From Palsa-360 sp963710315 (GTDB lineage Bacteria; Acidobacteriota; Terriglobia; Acidiferrales; UBA7541), in contig CAVPZW010000006.1 in NCBI GenBank assembly GCA_963710315.1, positions 830,267 to 894,266 on the forward strand: a stretch of 64,000 nucleotides of DNA. Direction: 5' to 3'. Shown here piece after piece: positions 1 to 8,277 of this stretch (the first letter of the stretch is position 1; each line of letters begins with the position of its first letter). A program made the position numbers and the translations under genes. The notes under the pieces were generated by a model, which was not told where the DNA came from, did no database searches, and was given only the letters and a program-made list of their open reading frames with translations.

Positions 1-731
1 AGTACGGCGCTGAGCACGTGAAGATTCACACTACCGGACCGTTCTATTTCGACAAGGACGGCAAGATGTTCAATCAGCCGCTGCCCACGCGTGAAGAACT
101 GGCCGCTGTGATCGACGAAGCGCACCGCCGCGGCATGTGGGTGGCATCGCACACCTACGGAGGCGAAGGCTTGAAGATGGCCATCGACCTGGGCCTCGAC
201 AACATCCAACACGCCACTGCGGCAAGCGACGAAGACATCCGCGAGATCGTGCAAAAGCATCTGCCGATCACCACAACCTTTCTCGACCATCGCCAGGATG
301 AACCGGACGATCTGAAGCAGTGGGCTCCCTACAGCCGCTGGCGGCTGGTGGAAGTGACCTGGAAGAAAATGCTTGCCGCCGGCGTGGTTCTCGGCTGGGG
401 CAGCGGCTCAGCGCCGCCGCCAGGCCGCGTCTACAACACCGAGTGCAACTGCTCGCACGGCGTGCAGGGCGAGCAATTCCCTCTCCTCGTAAAGTGGGGA
501 GCTAGTCCCGTGTACACGCTGCGCATGGCCACCACGGTGAATGCGGAAATCATTCACATGTCGGACAAGCTCGGCACCATTGAGAAGGGCAAGTTCGCCG
601 ACATCATCGCGGTTTCGGGAGATCCCTTGCAGGATATTTCCGAGATGCAGCACGTGAAATTCGTGATGAAGGGCGGCGCAGTTATTCGCAACGATATAGC
701 GACGGTGCCGAGCGCCACGGCTTCCAACTAG
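1..731 (+). CDS. Amidohydrolase family protein (imidazolonepropionase-like), 5'-truncated by window edge
   Basis: The frame is open from the left edge (first full codon at base 3), so the N-terminus is outside the window and about 242 residues are visible. The segment VASHTYGGEGLKMAIDLG followed by DNIQHAT has the two His expected as metal ligands in the amidohydrolase TIM barrel. GTIEKGKFADIIAVSGDPL near the C-terminus is the typical closing segment of imidazolonepropionase-like / prolidase-like amidohydrolases. Where relatives usually read G-T-D-x (Asp metal ligand/base), this protein reads LGWGSGS, so the usual Asp is not evident and activity is uncertain. The family hydrolyses cyclic amides or dipeptides, often secreted in Acidobacteriota; the substrate cannot be told from sequence. 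It lies upstream of, and probably independent from, the cytochrome operon. Confidence 0.8.
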   Translation, partial: YGAEHVKIHTTGPFYFDKDGKMFNQPLPTREELAAVIDEAHRRGMWVASHTYGGEGLKMAIDLGLDNIQHATAASDEDIREIVQKHLPITTTFLDHRQDEPDDLKQWAPYSRWRLVEVTWKKMLAAGVVLGWGSGSAPPPGRVYNTECNCSHGVQGEQFPLLVKWGASPVYTLRMATTVNAEIIHMSDKLGTIEKGKFADIIAVSGDPLQDISEMQHVKFVMKGGAVIRNDIATVPSATASN

Positions 732-1166
732 TGTTAGAAGTTTGCGATCGTATCGGCGGCAGCCCTAGGATGTTCGCTTCTAATGGGCTTCCGCCGCTAC
801 GATGCACGAAACTCCTCGAGACGCTGGAACGCCTCATGTAACGATCCCGGAAAATTCTCGTCCCCCCACCTTTCCGCGCCGCGGATTGTTCCGTGGCGGA
901 CCGGAAGCGAAAAACCAAACTGGATTTTAGGCGCGGTTTCCAAGCACACACTTCCGTCAATATTCGTGACTTGCCGGCTGACTCCTTCCTTTCCAAGAGG
1001 TTAGAGCGACTTTCGTGATCTACATCACAGACAACAAACTATACCATCACCAAGATGCATGAGGCGGGTCACATACAGATTGGATGGACATTTCCTAGAA
1101 TCGGCCAGTCTTACGGCTGTATACGCAAAAAGACGTAACTGCCGCAGAGAGAAAAAGGGTGTGCAA
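732..1166. other. Intergenic region carrying the promoter of the cytochrome operon
   Basis: No convincing gene is seen here; open frames on either strand have unnatural composition. The region contains one GTGA-N6-TCAC palindrome at 1015-1028 and then an A-rich leader (GAGAGAAAAAGGG) just before the decaheme cytochrome start. Confidence 0.6.
1015..1028. promoter_or_regulatory. GTGA-N6-TCAC palindrome (CRP/FNR-type operator)
   Basis: GTGATCTACATCAC lies 139 bp before the decaheme cytochrome start. Both half-sites are exact and the inner bases (T...A) also pair. It matches the palindrome found before many genes of this window. Confidence 0.7.
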
Positions 1167-2240
1167 ATGATAACAACTTCTAAGAAGCGCTACGTATGGG
1201 TTTGGCTGTTCGCTCTGCCGCTGTTGTTGCACTTCGGGTCTGGTGTTGCTTTCGCGCAAAAGCAGCCCGCCGGGGCTAGTTCCCCTTCAGTTGTCTGGGA
1301 GATCCCTGCTGTGGGCAACGCCAGCGGGTATATAGGAAATGACACGAACACATCCACGGGTTGCCTTCATTGCCACAAGACTCTGGGTGAGCAATTTTCG
1401 AAAACGGCCATGGCGCACACGGACGTAGCCGGAACGAACACCGACACCAGTTGCGAAACGTGTCACGGCCCTGGCAAAGCGCACAATGATGCAGAAATGG
1501 AAGCGGAGCGCACCGATACCAAAAATCCTGAAGCAAAAAAACTCATCTTTCGCTTCGATGGCTCGCCCCAGGAGAATTCCGCCCGTTGCCTGACTTGCCA
1601 CGGAACGAGCCCGACGCACGACAAGTATGACAGCTCGGAGCATAAGTTGATGGGAGTTTCATGCCAAGACTGCCACGCTTCGCACTTGGTTGGCCTTAGC
1701 AATCCCAAGGACCGCGTCGAGCCCACCCTCGGGCAATCAAAGTTCTTTTCCGCGCCGGAGATGACGGAGCAGAACCGCTGGCTGAATCAGAGCATGCTCC
1801 GGAAGGCACAGCCTGAGCTTTGCTTTGACTGCCATCGAACCATACAAGCAGCGTTCGCCTTGCCAAATCATCATCGGGTTCCTGAAGGGCTGATGAAGTG
1901 CACGGATTGCCATAACGCCCACGGCACTGCGAATCGCAGCCTGCTCACGAAGACCAATTGGGAAACCTGTGTAGGGTGCCACACCGAAAAACGCGGCCCC
2001 TACGTCTACGAGCATGCATCCGTCAAGATCGAAGGATGCGTGATCTGCCATAACCCGCACGGGACTGTTAACAGGCTGCTCTTGAAGACTAGCGAAACCC
2101 GCTTCCTCTGCCTGTCATGTCACACCGAAGTCCAGGTGAACGTGCCTCATGGCCACCTGAGCTACCAGACCGGAGGCAATTGTACCCGGTGCCACGCAGT
2201 CATCCACGGCTCAAACTTGAGCCCATACTTTTTGAGGTAA
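1167..2240 (+). CDS. Decaheme c-type cytochrome (MtrA/DmsE-like periplasmic electron carrier)
   Basis: The 357-residue protein has an N-terminal signal segment (KKRYVWVWLFALPLLL, then AFAQ) and exactly ten CXXCH heme-binding motifs, from CLHCH at residue 66 to CTRCH at residue 339. Number and spacing fit the MtrA/PioA/DmsE decaheme family, which forms a heme wire plugged into an outer-membrane barrel. I chose ATG 1167 because it precedes the signal peptide directly; the open frame extends upstream to 1059 without such features. The MtrB-like barrel gene follows 11 bp later, the expected partner. Role inferred: moving electrons from periplasmic donors through the outer membrane. Direction (outward respiration or inward oxidation) cannot be decided from sequence. 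Confidence 0.92.
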   Translation: MITTSKKRYVWVWLFALPLLLHFGSGVAFAQKQPAGASSPSVVWEIPAVGNASGYIGNDTNTSTGCLHCHKTLGEQFSKTAMAHTDVAGTNTDTSCETCHGPGKAHNDAEMEAERTDTKNPEAKKLIFRFDGSPQENSARCLTCHGTSPTHDKYDSSEHKLMGVSCQDCHASHLVGLSNPKDRVEPTLGQSKFFSAPEMTEQNRWLNQSMLRKAQPELCFDCHRTIQAAFALPNHHRVPEGLMKCTDCHNAHGTANRSLLTKTNWETCVGCHTEKRGPYVYEHASVKIEGCVICHNPHGTVNRLLLKTSETRFLCLSCHTEVQVNVPHGHLSYQTGGNCTRCHAVIHGSNLSPYFLR

Positions 2241-2251
2241 AGGAGCTTTAT

Positions 2252-4438
2252 ATGAATCTCTTCCGTCCTATTAGTTTGTGTGTTGCCGCGCTCCTGATGA
2301 TGGCCGTGTGCAGCTGGGGCCAGGAGGAAGCGCCGCCGCTGACGCTCGGCAATTTTGAGACCCAGGGATCAGCCACCGTTGGATATCGATTCGCTGACGT
2401 CAAGGGCTCCCAACCGGAATACCTTGAACTCTTCGACCTCAAGAAGGGTATGCGTCTGATGGATTTCAACCTGTTGGGCCGCGCTAAGGAAGGCACTTCG
2501 CCATTCGCGGACAGCTATTCACTTACTCTGAGCGGTCTCGGTGGCGATCCTTACCCCGGCGGCCAACTGACCGTGACTAAGGATAAACTGTACGATCTGC
2601 GTGTCAACTACCGTCAAAGCTACTTCTATATGTCGGACAACTTGGACGGCGGCAACAACGTTGCTGTGCCCACTGCCTTGAACACGCCTGCTGTCGGAAC
2701 GCCCTATTATGTCGGCCACGGATTGCAGGGCGAGCACGCTTGGGCCACCGTTCGCAAGTTCGGGTCAGTGAATTTTCTTCTCCATGCGACCAAGAACCTG
2801 CGCTTCGGCTTTGAGTACGAGCGAAATAGCAGGGACGGAATGACCTGGACCACGCGCAGCTTGGACTATACTGGCGACCCGAGCGCTTGGGGATCTTTTT
2901 CACGGGCCTTTCCCTATTACGTAGGCGTCCCGGTCAACGAACTGTCGAACCGTATCACGGGTTCGTTGGACTACACGTTGCGCGACTGGAACTTTCATTA
3001 TCGGATTGGCTACCAGACTTTCGACCAAAATCTGACGGGAAACTGTTTACAATCGACCGGGCTTCAGGCCGGAGCCCCTTGCACGACCGCATCGCCGGGA
3101 ACCAGTATCAACACAGATATCCCAGCTAACAGCGCTTTAACTGAAAGCGCCCTTTCCTACCAGGAATATCGGCGGCTCACGACACCCGTTAGCGAATTCT
3201 CATACGATGGCAAGGTGAACTCGTGGTTCGAACTTCGTGGAGGATACATCTTTTACCGCTACGGGGGACCCGCGACGCGCGATGCGGGTTACAGCGGCAT
3301 AGGCCCCACGACTACCACTTTTACATTGCCCGCGGGTTTCAGTACCTACTGTAAAGCTTTAGTTCCAGCTACAGGAGCCAATTGCGCAACATACTCGATT
3401 TCGACCACTGATCGCGTGCAGGTCTCCGAGCCAAACAATATAATCGACCAAGGCTTTACTCTGAAACTGAGAGACTGGTGGAAATTCCATGCCGATTATC
3501 GCTATTCACGCTTCACTGAGAACGGTATCGATTTGTATCACACCTTGGCCACCAGCCCGAGCGCAGTGATCTCCGCCCTTGTCGATGGGACTAACAACAA
3601 TCAGTGGCACGAGGGATTGAGCCAGTTGGACTTGAACATGGAGTTTGTTCCCGCAAACTCGCTCGTCATACGCGCCGGAATCCGTCTGATGAAGAACGAT
3701 ATCGAGTCGCTGGTGAATGGCGCGGCTCTGCCTGCATCAACTCTGGCGGACCCGACGCCGACCCTGAGAGTCAAGACAGTTTCGCCCACATTCAGCCTCT
3801 TTTACAAGCCTTCCAAGATCTTCAGCGTGCGCGGCGACTTTCAGAGCACCACCAACGGAGCCATGTACACGGCAATCACTCCCCACACCGATGTCGGCGG
3901 ACATATCATCGTCCGCTTGCAGCCTTGGTCCAAGTTCACCCTGGAAGAGAGCCTGGTTCTTCGCAATCGCCAATATCTTGCATCAAGTTTCCAGAACAAT
4001 ACCCGGACCAATGCCTTTACCGCTTCTTATTCCTTTACCGAGCGAATCTCGGCGTTTGCCGGCTTGAGCTACGATAGCAACCTTGATGGCGATCAATTCA
4101 ATTTCGTTCGCGGCATTGCCCCACTTACTCCAGTTTGGAGTGACCGGTTTATCAACCGCGTCTGGCAAGGAGGGCTTTCAGCGAAATTGTCCCGTTACTT
4201 CGGCGCCAACTTCTCCGGAAACTTCGTGCGGACTACCGGCTTAGGTCAGGTTGCGGGGGAGCCCCCAATCGTCGGACCGATGACTTGGCCCCTGGCCACA
4301 GCCACAGTCTGGGGGGATTTCAAGCAGGCCGGACGCGTTTCTATCGATCTGCAACGGACTTATTACATCGAACAGATCGCCAGTCTCAACAATTTCTCGG
4401 CAAACCTGCTGACAATCCGCTGGACGAGAGATTTCTGA
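2252..4438 (+). CDS. MtrB/PioB-family outer-membrane beta-barrel (decaheme-associated)
   Basis: This 728-residue protein starts with a signal peptide (MNLFRPISLCVAALLMM...CSWGQ) and continues as alternating aromatic/polar strands typical of a large porin: repeats of the type YRYSRF, FHYRIGYQ, FTASYSF and a C-terminal strand ending in W-T-R-D-F, a classic outer-membrane C-terminal Phe. Length is close to MtrB (about 700). The start ATG 2252 has AGGAG 7 bp before it and lies 11 bp after the decaheme cytochrome gene. In MtrAB/PioAB/DmsEF systems the barrel sheathes the decaheme cytochrome and insulates electron flow across the outer membrane. The order cytochrome-barrel is the same here. No outer-surface multiheme cytochrome (MtrC/OmcA type) follows. 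Confidence 0.88.
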   Translation: MNLFRPISLCVAALLMMAVCSWGQEEAPPLTLGNFETQGSATVGYRFADVKGSQPEYLELFDLKKGMRLMDFNLLGRAKEGTSPFADSYSLTLSGLGGDPYPGGQLTVTKDKLYDLRVNYRQSYFYMSDNLDGGNNVAVPTALNTPAVGTPYYVGHGLQGEHAWATVRKFGSVNFLLHATKNLRFGFEYERNSRDGMTWTTRSLDYTGDPSAWGSFSRAFPYYVGVPVNELSNRITGSLDYTLRDWNFHYRIGYQTFDQNLTGNCLQSTGLQAGAPCTTASPGTSINTDIPANSALTESALSYQEYRRLTTPVSEFSYDGKVNSWFELRGGYIFYRYGGPATRDAGYSGIGPTTTTFTLPAGFSTYCKALVPATGANCATYSISTTDRVQVSEPNNIIDQGFTLKLRDWWKFHADYRYSRFTENGIDLYHTLATSPSAVISALVDGTNNNQWHEGLSQLDLNMEFVPANSLVIRAGIRLMKNDIESLVNGAALPASTLADPTPTLRVKTVSPTFSLFYKPSKIFSVRGDFQSTTNGAMYTAITPHTDVGGHIIVRLQPWSKFTLEESLVLRNRQYLASSFQNNTRTNAFTASYSFTERISAFAGLSYDSNLDGDQFNFVRGIAPLTPVWSDRFINRVWQGGLSAKLSRYFGANFSGNFVRTTGLGQVAGEPPIVGPMTWPLATATVWGDFKQAGRVSIDLQRTYYIEQIASLNNFSANLLTIRWTRDF

Positions 4439-4482
4439 TAGATCGTCCAGCCAAGTCAGAGGAGGACGCACGCAGACGGATA

Positions 4483-4507
4483 GGGAGGCAATTCCCAATT
4501 GCCTCCC
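4483..4507 (+). terminator. Perfect 11-bp stem-loop between barrel gene and CuA gene
   Basis: GGGAGGCAATT, a CCC loop and AATTGCCTCCC form a perfect inverted repeat 45 bp after the barrel stop codon. Only TT follows, so it is a weak classical terminator; it may instead stabilise the 3' end of the cytochrome-barrel mRNA or attenuate transcription into the next genes, which have their own operators just downstream. Confidence 0.5.
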
Positions 4508-4540
4508 TTCGAACAGGCATGTGCTTTTTTCAGATGGGTT

Positions 4541-4554
4541 GTGAGCTGGATCAC
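4541..4554. promoter_or_regulatory. GTGA-N6-TCAC palindrome, first of a tandem pair
   Basis: The extended form TTGTGA-N6-TCACAA (4539-4556) is perfectly symmetric. It lies 90 bp before the CuA protein start and 22 bp centre-to-centre from a second site. Confidence 0.75.
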
Positions 4555-4562
4555 AATAAATT

Positions 4563-4576
4563 GTGAGCAATGTCAC
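4563..4576. promoter_or_regulatory. GTGA-N6-TCAC palindrome, second of a tandem pair
   Basis: TGTGA-N6-TCACA (4562-4577) matches the classical CRP consensus arrangement. The 22-bp spacing to the preceding site is about two helical turns, placing both on the same DNA face. Confidence 0.75.
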
Positions 4577-4644
4577 AGACCATTTTGCGACGAGATGCGA
4601 ACGTATCGACTGAAAGATGAAAACATACCAACTAGAGGTGAAAC

Positions 4645-5070
4645 ATGAGAGGAATTGCAAAAGCTAGGATCTGGGTTCTTCTTCTTGTGGCTGTGGCTGT
4701 CGCAGTGGCACTGCCTACGATGAGAACACGCGCACAGGAGCCTCGCGTGATCCAGTTAACCGCTGATCATGACAACAAATTCAAAGTTCCCGGGCAGAAA
4801 GAGCCTGTCATCACGGTGAAAGCGAAAGAGGTTATTAAGTTCAGGGTCACCGCGCATAAAGGAACTGAGACTGACCCGAAATACCCCGGCTGCGTTCACT
4901 CCTTCAGCATTAAAGAACTCAAGGATCAGGGCTGGGACGTGTGCTTGAAGGAAGGCATGAATGAATTTGTCCTGGTCGCGCCCAGCAAGCCCGGGGAATA
5001 CAAGATCGAATGCATGGCCAAGTGCGGCAAGGGCCACGATGACATGGCAATGAAGATGATCGTGCAGTAA
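4645..5070 (+). CDS. Small periplasmic CuA-type cupredoxin
   Basis: The 141-residue protein has a signal peptide (MRGIAKARIWVLLLVAVAVAV) and a single cupredoxin fold. C123-x3-C127-x3-H131-x2-M134 has exactly the spacing of the binuclear CuA site of cytochrome oxidase subunit II and N2O reductase. The upstream ligand His is H85 in GCVHSFSI, resembling the VIHSF of COX2. There is no COX2 transmembrane hairpin and no catalytic oxidase subunit nearby, so it is probably a soluble CuA electron shuttle. AGAGGTG precedes the start. It is followed 23 bp later by the Fe-S protein. Inferred role: carrying electrons between the NrfC/NrfD module and the decaheme conduit, or sensing/transferring copper. 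Confidence 0.85.
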   Translation: MRGIAKARIWVLLLVAVAVAVALPTMRTRAQEPRVIQLTADHDNKFKVPGQKEPVITVKAKEVIKFRVTAHKGTETDPKYPGCVHSFSIKELKDQGWDVCLKEGMNEFVLVAPSKPGEYKIECMAKCGKGHDDMAMKMIVQ

Positions 5071-5093
5071 CGCGCTCGCGATAAGGAGGCCCT

Positions 5094-5903
5094 ATGTCGA
5101 TCACACGCCGCGGTTTCTTGCAAGGAACGGGAGGAGCACTGGTGGCTTCCCTTGCCCTTACGGAAGGGACTTCCGCGCAAGGTCTTCAGCAGATATTGCC
5201 GGCCAGGTCAGTCGCGCCCACCAATCAGAAGTGGGTGATGGTAATCGACCTAGCCAAATGTGACGGTTGTGGCGATTGCACGAAGGCTTGCAATGCCATG
5301 CACTTCGTTCCCCCGATGCAGGAATGGATCAGGGTCTATGAGGTGCGCGACAACCCCGAGGCCGGGCCGTATTACATGGCCCGGCCCTGCATGCATTGCG
5401 ACAATCCTCCTTGCGTGCGTGGATGCCCCGTGGGAGCCACGTTCAAACGCACCGATGGGCTTGTCATGATGGATCAGGACCGCTGCATCGGTTGCCGCAA
5501 CTGCATCGCCCAGTGCCCCTACGGAGCGCGCTCCTTCAACTGGGGAGAACCGCCCCACACACCGGAAGAGCTTGCCCATAAATATTCAATGGAAGAGGGA
5601 TGGCCCCATCGCAAAGGCGTGGTTGAAAAGTGCGACTTCTGCCCGGAAATGCTGCGCGCGGGAAAATTGACGGCCTGCGCCGAGAAGTGCTCCATGGCCG
5701 CCGTTTATGTCGGCGACGAATATGAGGACGCCGTCACGAACAGCAAAGGAGAAACCATCCAGTTCTCCAAGGTCACTAAGCAGGGCGCGGGCTACAGGCT
5801 GCTCGAAGAACTGGGCACATCCCCGCGTGTCTACTATTTGCCTCCCGTCAATCGAAAGTATGCCGCGCCGGACGAAGCCAAGCCCGAGGAGAAAAAATCA
5901 TGA
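5094..5903 (+). CDS. Tat-exported 4x[4Fe-4S] ferredoxin-like subunit (NrfC/DmsB/PsrB family)
   Basis: The 269-residue protein begins with a twin-arginine signal (ITRRGFLQGTGGALVASLAL), so it is folded before export. Four Cys groups are visible: CDGCGDCTKAC (from residue 56), CMHCDNPPCVRGC, CIGCRNCIAQC, and CDFC...CAEKC, giving 16 Cys for four cubane clusters as in NrfC, DmsB and PsrB. Such subunits wire a membrane quinol protein to a periplasmic partner. AGGAGG precedes the ATG, and the stop overlaps the next start as ATGA, so it is translationally coupled to the NrfD-like gene. Normally a molybdopterin subunit is encoded alongside; none is found here. Confidence 0.92.
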   Translation: MSITRRGFLQGTGGALVASLALTEGTSAQGLQQILPARSVAPTNQKWVMVIDLAKCDGCGDCTKACNAMHFVPPMQEWIRVYEVRDNPEAGPYYMARPCMHCDNPPCVRGCPVGATFKRTDGLVMMDQDRCIGCRNCIAQCPYGARSFNWGEPPHTPEELAHKYSMEEGWPHRKGVVEKCDFCPEMLRAGKLTACAEKCSMAAVYVGDEYEDAVTNSKGETIQFSKVTKQGAGYRLLEELGTSPRVYYLPPVNRKYAAPDEAKPEEKKS

Positions 5904-7954
5904 CCTCCGCCAGAGAAGCCAATTTGCTGCGCGTCCTTACCCATACGACGTGGCGATTTTATATGTGGCTCGGAATATTTTTCGCCGTCGCGCTCTGGGG
6001 ACTTTACGGTTACATCACGCAGCTTCGCGATGGCCTGATCGTCACCGGAATGCGCGACCAGATCTCCTGGGGATTGTACATCTCGAACTTTGTCTTCTTC
6101 ACAGGGATCAGTTATGGGGGAACGCTGATCTCGGCCATTCTTCGGGTTACCGGTTCCGGGTGGCGCCATCCGATCACCCGCTTGTCCGAAGCCATTACTG
6201 TGTTCGCTTTATGCGTCGGCGGGCCCATGGTAATCATCGATTTGGGCCGCCCGGATCGCATGATTAACTTATTCATTCACGGGCGCATCCAATCCCCGAT
6301 CCTCTGGGACGTGATCGCGGTGAGCACCTACCTGGCCGGCTGCGCCTTGTATCTCTACCTGCCGATGATTCCGGATCTGGCCCTACTGAGTGAAATGCAG
6401 GAACTTGCGGCATGGCGCCGAAAACTGTATCGCTGGCTTACCTTCGGATGGACCGGGACCGCCGGGGAGCAACATCTGCTGGAGAAATGCATTTCGCGCA
6501 TGGCCATCCTTATGATCATGCTGGCGGTTTCGGTGCATACCGTTGTGTCGTGGATTTTCGCAATGACGCTGCGGCCGGGCTGGAACAGCAGTATTTTCGG
6601 CCCCTACTTTGTCATGGCCGCGGTCTATTCCGGAACAGCCGCAGTCGTCCTTTCCATGTACATCCTTCTGCGCGTGCTCCACTTGGAAGATTATCTCAAG
6701 CCTGCCCACTTCCGGAATTTGGGAATGCTGCTGCTCACATTCTCCCTGCTGTATCTCTACTTCACCATCAACGAATACCTTACCTCGGTCTATAAAGTAG
6801 AGGGCCCGGACAGGCTCTTGTTGCATCAACTCTTCTTTGGCGACTACGCCACGTTGATGTGGATCACCCAGGCTCTGTTTATCGTTATTCCGTTGTTCAT
6901 GATCGCGGCCGTCCTGAGCCTGAAACGGCTCCGGAGTTTCATCCCCTCCGTGGTCGCGCTGGCGTCGGTCTTGATTGTCATTGGCGCCGGGGCCAAGCGC
7001 TATCTCATCGTCGTTCCCACGCTTACCGCTCCCTATCTGCCATATAACAACGCAAAACTCCCGTTCGATTGGGTCCACTACCGTCCCACTTGGGTGGAAT
7101 GGTCCATCACTTTTGGAGGAACGGCTGTTTTCCTGATCATGTATATGCTGTTCACCAAGTTGTTTCCGATGGTTTCCATCTGGGAGACGCGTGAAGACGA
7201 CGTTCAAGTGGAACCCGCCCGGGCGCCATCTCCTCAACTTCCTCCTCAACGGTTAGGTTCAATCCCGACGATGACCATCCTTTTGATAGCATTCATGTTT
7301 TTCGGCGCCGGCCAGATTCGAGCGGACCAGAAACACCCGGCCAAAGCTCCGGAGGCCACTACGCTGTCCCTGGAGTGGAAGCCAGTTGAGGCTTCCGCCA
7401 CAACCAACGAGGAAGAAAAACTGGCGGAACCCAGTGCGGAAGAATCGTCCGCCGTGAACAGATTCTACGGCCAATTGTTCGGTTGGATTCCTGTCAAGTC
7501 CGGAGAGCGTGTCCAGCCCCGCCCATCGATGGCGATCACCGCGACATTGCTGGATTCCAAGGGGCAGCCGCTCTCCTATCAGGTTGTGGGGCTCTCGCTG
7601 AAAACTTCGTTTGGCAAGCTGGATTATGGAAGCCGCCCAACAGGCCCCGATGGCAAGGCCAAATTTATTTTGCAGGACCGCCGGTATGGGCAATATTTCG
7701 TCGAGGGCACGTATGATGGCGGCGATAAGTTTGCCGCCGCTCACGCAGTCGCCCCCGTGGACTTCGGGGTCCGCCCCGCGCCGTCTTTGCCTGCCGAGGG
7801 AGTATTGATAGCTCCCTATGCTACCCCTTGGATCGGATTGCCCTTCTTGTGTTTCTTTGGGCTCATATGGTTCGTATTTATATACATCGGCGTCTATTTC
7901 CTCTTCTGGCGCCTGCCCCAAATTCGCAAAGCCCAGGCTAAACTCAACACTTAG
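5900..7954 (+). CDS. NrfD/PsrC-like quinol-interacting membrane protein with extra C-terminal periplasmic domain
   Basis: The protein has 684 residues. Residues about 20-430 form a multi-pass NrfD domain: GISYGGTLISAILR, ITVFALCVGGPMVIIDLGRPDR and later helices around YLYFTINEYLTSVYK are typical. NrfD-type proteins exchange electrons with menaquinol and usually end near residue 320-450. Here a Pro-rich linker, another hydrophobic segment (MTILLIAFMFFGAG), a soluble stretch of about 170 residues with an Ig-like look (TATLLDSKGQPLSYQVVGL) and a final membrane helix (LCFFGLIWFVFIYIGVYF) follow. Its start overlaps the Fe-S gene stop (ATGA). Likely job: oxidising quinol and passing electrons to the Fe-S subunit. 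The C-terminal part may dock a periplasmic carrier; its role is unknown. Confidence 0.88.
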   Translation: MTSAREANLLRVLTHTTWRFYMWLGIFFAVALWGLYGYITQLRDGLIVTGMRDQISWGLYISNFVFFTGISYGGTLISAILRVTGSGWRHPITRLSEAITVFALCVGGPMVIIDLGRPDRMINLFIHGRIQSPILWDVIAVSTYLAGCALYLYLPMIPDLALLSEMQELAAWRRKLYRWLTFGWTGTAGEQHLLEKCISRMAILMIMLAVSVHTVVSWIFAMTLRPGWNSSIFGPYFVMAAVYSGTAAVVLSMYILLRVLHLEDYLKPAHFRNLGMLLLTFSLLYLYFTINEYLTSVYKVEGPDRLLLHQLFFGDYATLMWITQALFIVIPLFMIAAVLSLKRLRSFIPSVVALASVLIVIGAGAKRYLIVVPTLTAPYLPYNNAKLPFDWVHYRPTWVEWSITFGGTAVFLIMYMLFTKLFPMVSIWETREDDVQVEPARAPSPQLPPQRLGSIPTMTILLIAFMFFGAGQIRADQKHPAKAPEATTLSLEWKPVEASATTNEEEKLAEPSAEESSAVNRFYGQLFGWIPVKSGERVQPRPSMAITATLLDSKGQPLSYQVVGLSLKTSFGKLDYGSRPTGPDGKAKFILQDRRYGQYFVEGTYDGGDKFAAAHAVAPVDFGVRPAPSLPAEGVLIAPYATPWIGLPFLCFFGLIWFVFIYIGVYFLFWRLPQIRKAQAKLNT

Positions 7955-8043
7955 GCGCGCATTTCTGTTGGCTTGCAGGATAAGGGTCATTTCTTTGGCA
8001 CGTGTCCAACGTTATCCCATCGCGTATCCTGCCGAAAATCGCA

Positions 8044-8277
8044 ATGGATGGCGAGTCAAGCGACAAGATGCAAGACGCGTCGCTGGAGGAGGCAATCGCT
8101 AATCAGAATTCCTCCCTGGAAGCGGCAGGGCGGGAACATGTTCTCAGCGTATTGCGCGAGATCAAGGACACGATGGTCCCGCAGCGCAGTAGCCCACCTG
8201 GGCCTGATCCGAACACATTGCAACGGAGACTTTCATACGGCAAATCAGTGGCCCACTTCATTCATGGTCCGGGATGA
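8044..8277 (+). CDS. Possible small hypothetical protein
   Basis: An open frame of 77 codons from ATG (91 from GTG 8002) with reasonable composition (MDGESSDKMQDASLEEAI..., a short helix REHVLSVLREIKD). It sits between the NrfD-like gene and a convergent universal stress gene, overlapping the latter by 16 bp. There is no recognised family and no strong ribosome-binding site. It may be chance. Confidence 0.25.
   Translation: MDGESSDKMQDASLEEAIANQNSSLEAAGREHVLSVLREIKDTMVPQRSSPPGPDPNTLQRRLSYGKSVAHFIHGPG

Noticed and set aside
4645..5070. Cytochrome c oxidase subunit II
   Set aside because: CuA ligands match, but there is no transmembrane hairpin, length is only 141 residues, and no subunit I gene is nearby.
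6383..7249. Open frame of 288 codons antisense to the NrfD-like gene
   Set aside because: Low-complexity and highly charged; the plus-strand membrane protein is convincing.
1015..7954. DMSO or polysulfide reductase operon
   Set aside because: Fe-S and NrfD subunits fit, but no molybdopterin catalytic subunit is encoded anywhere in the window.
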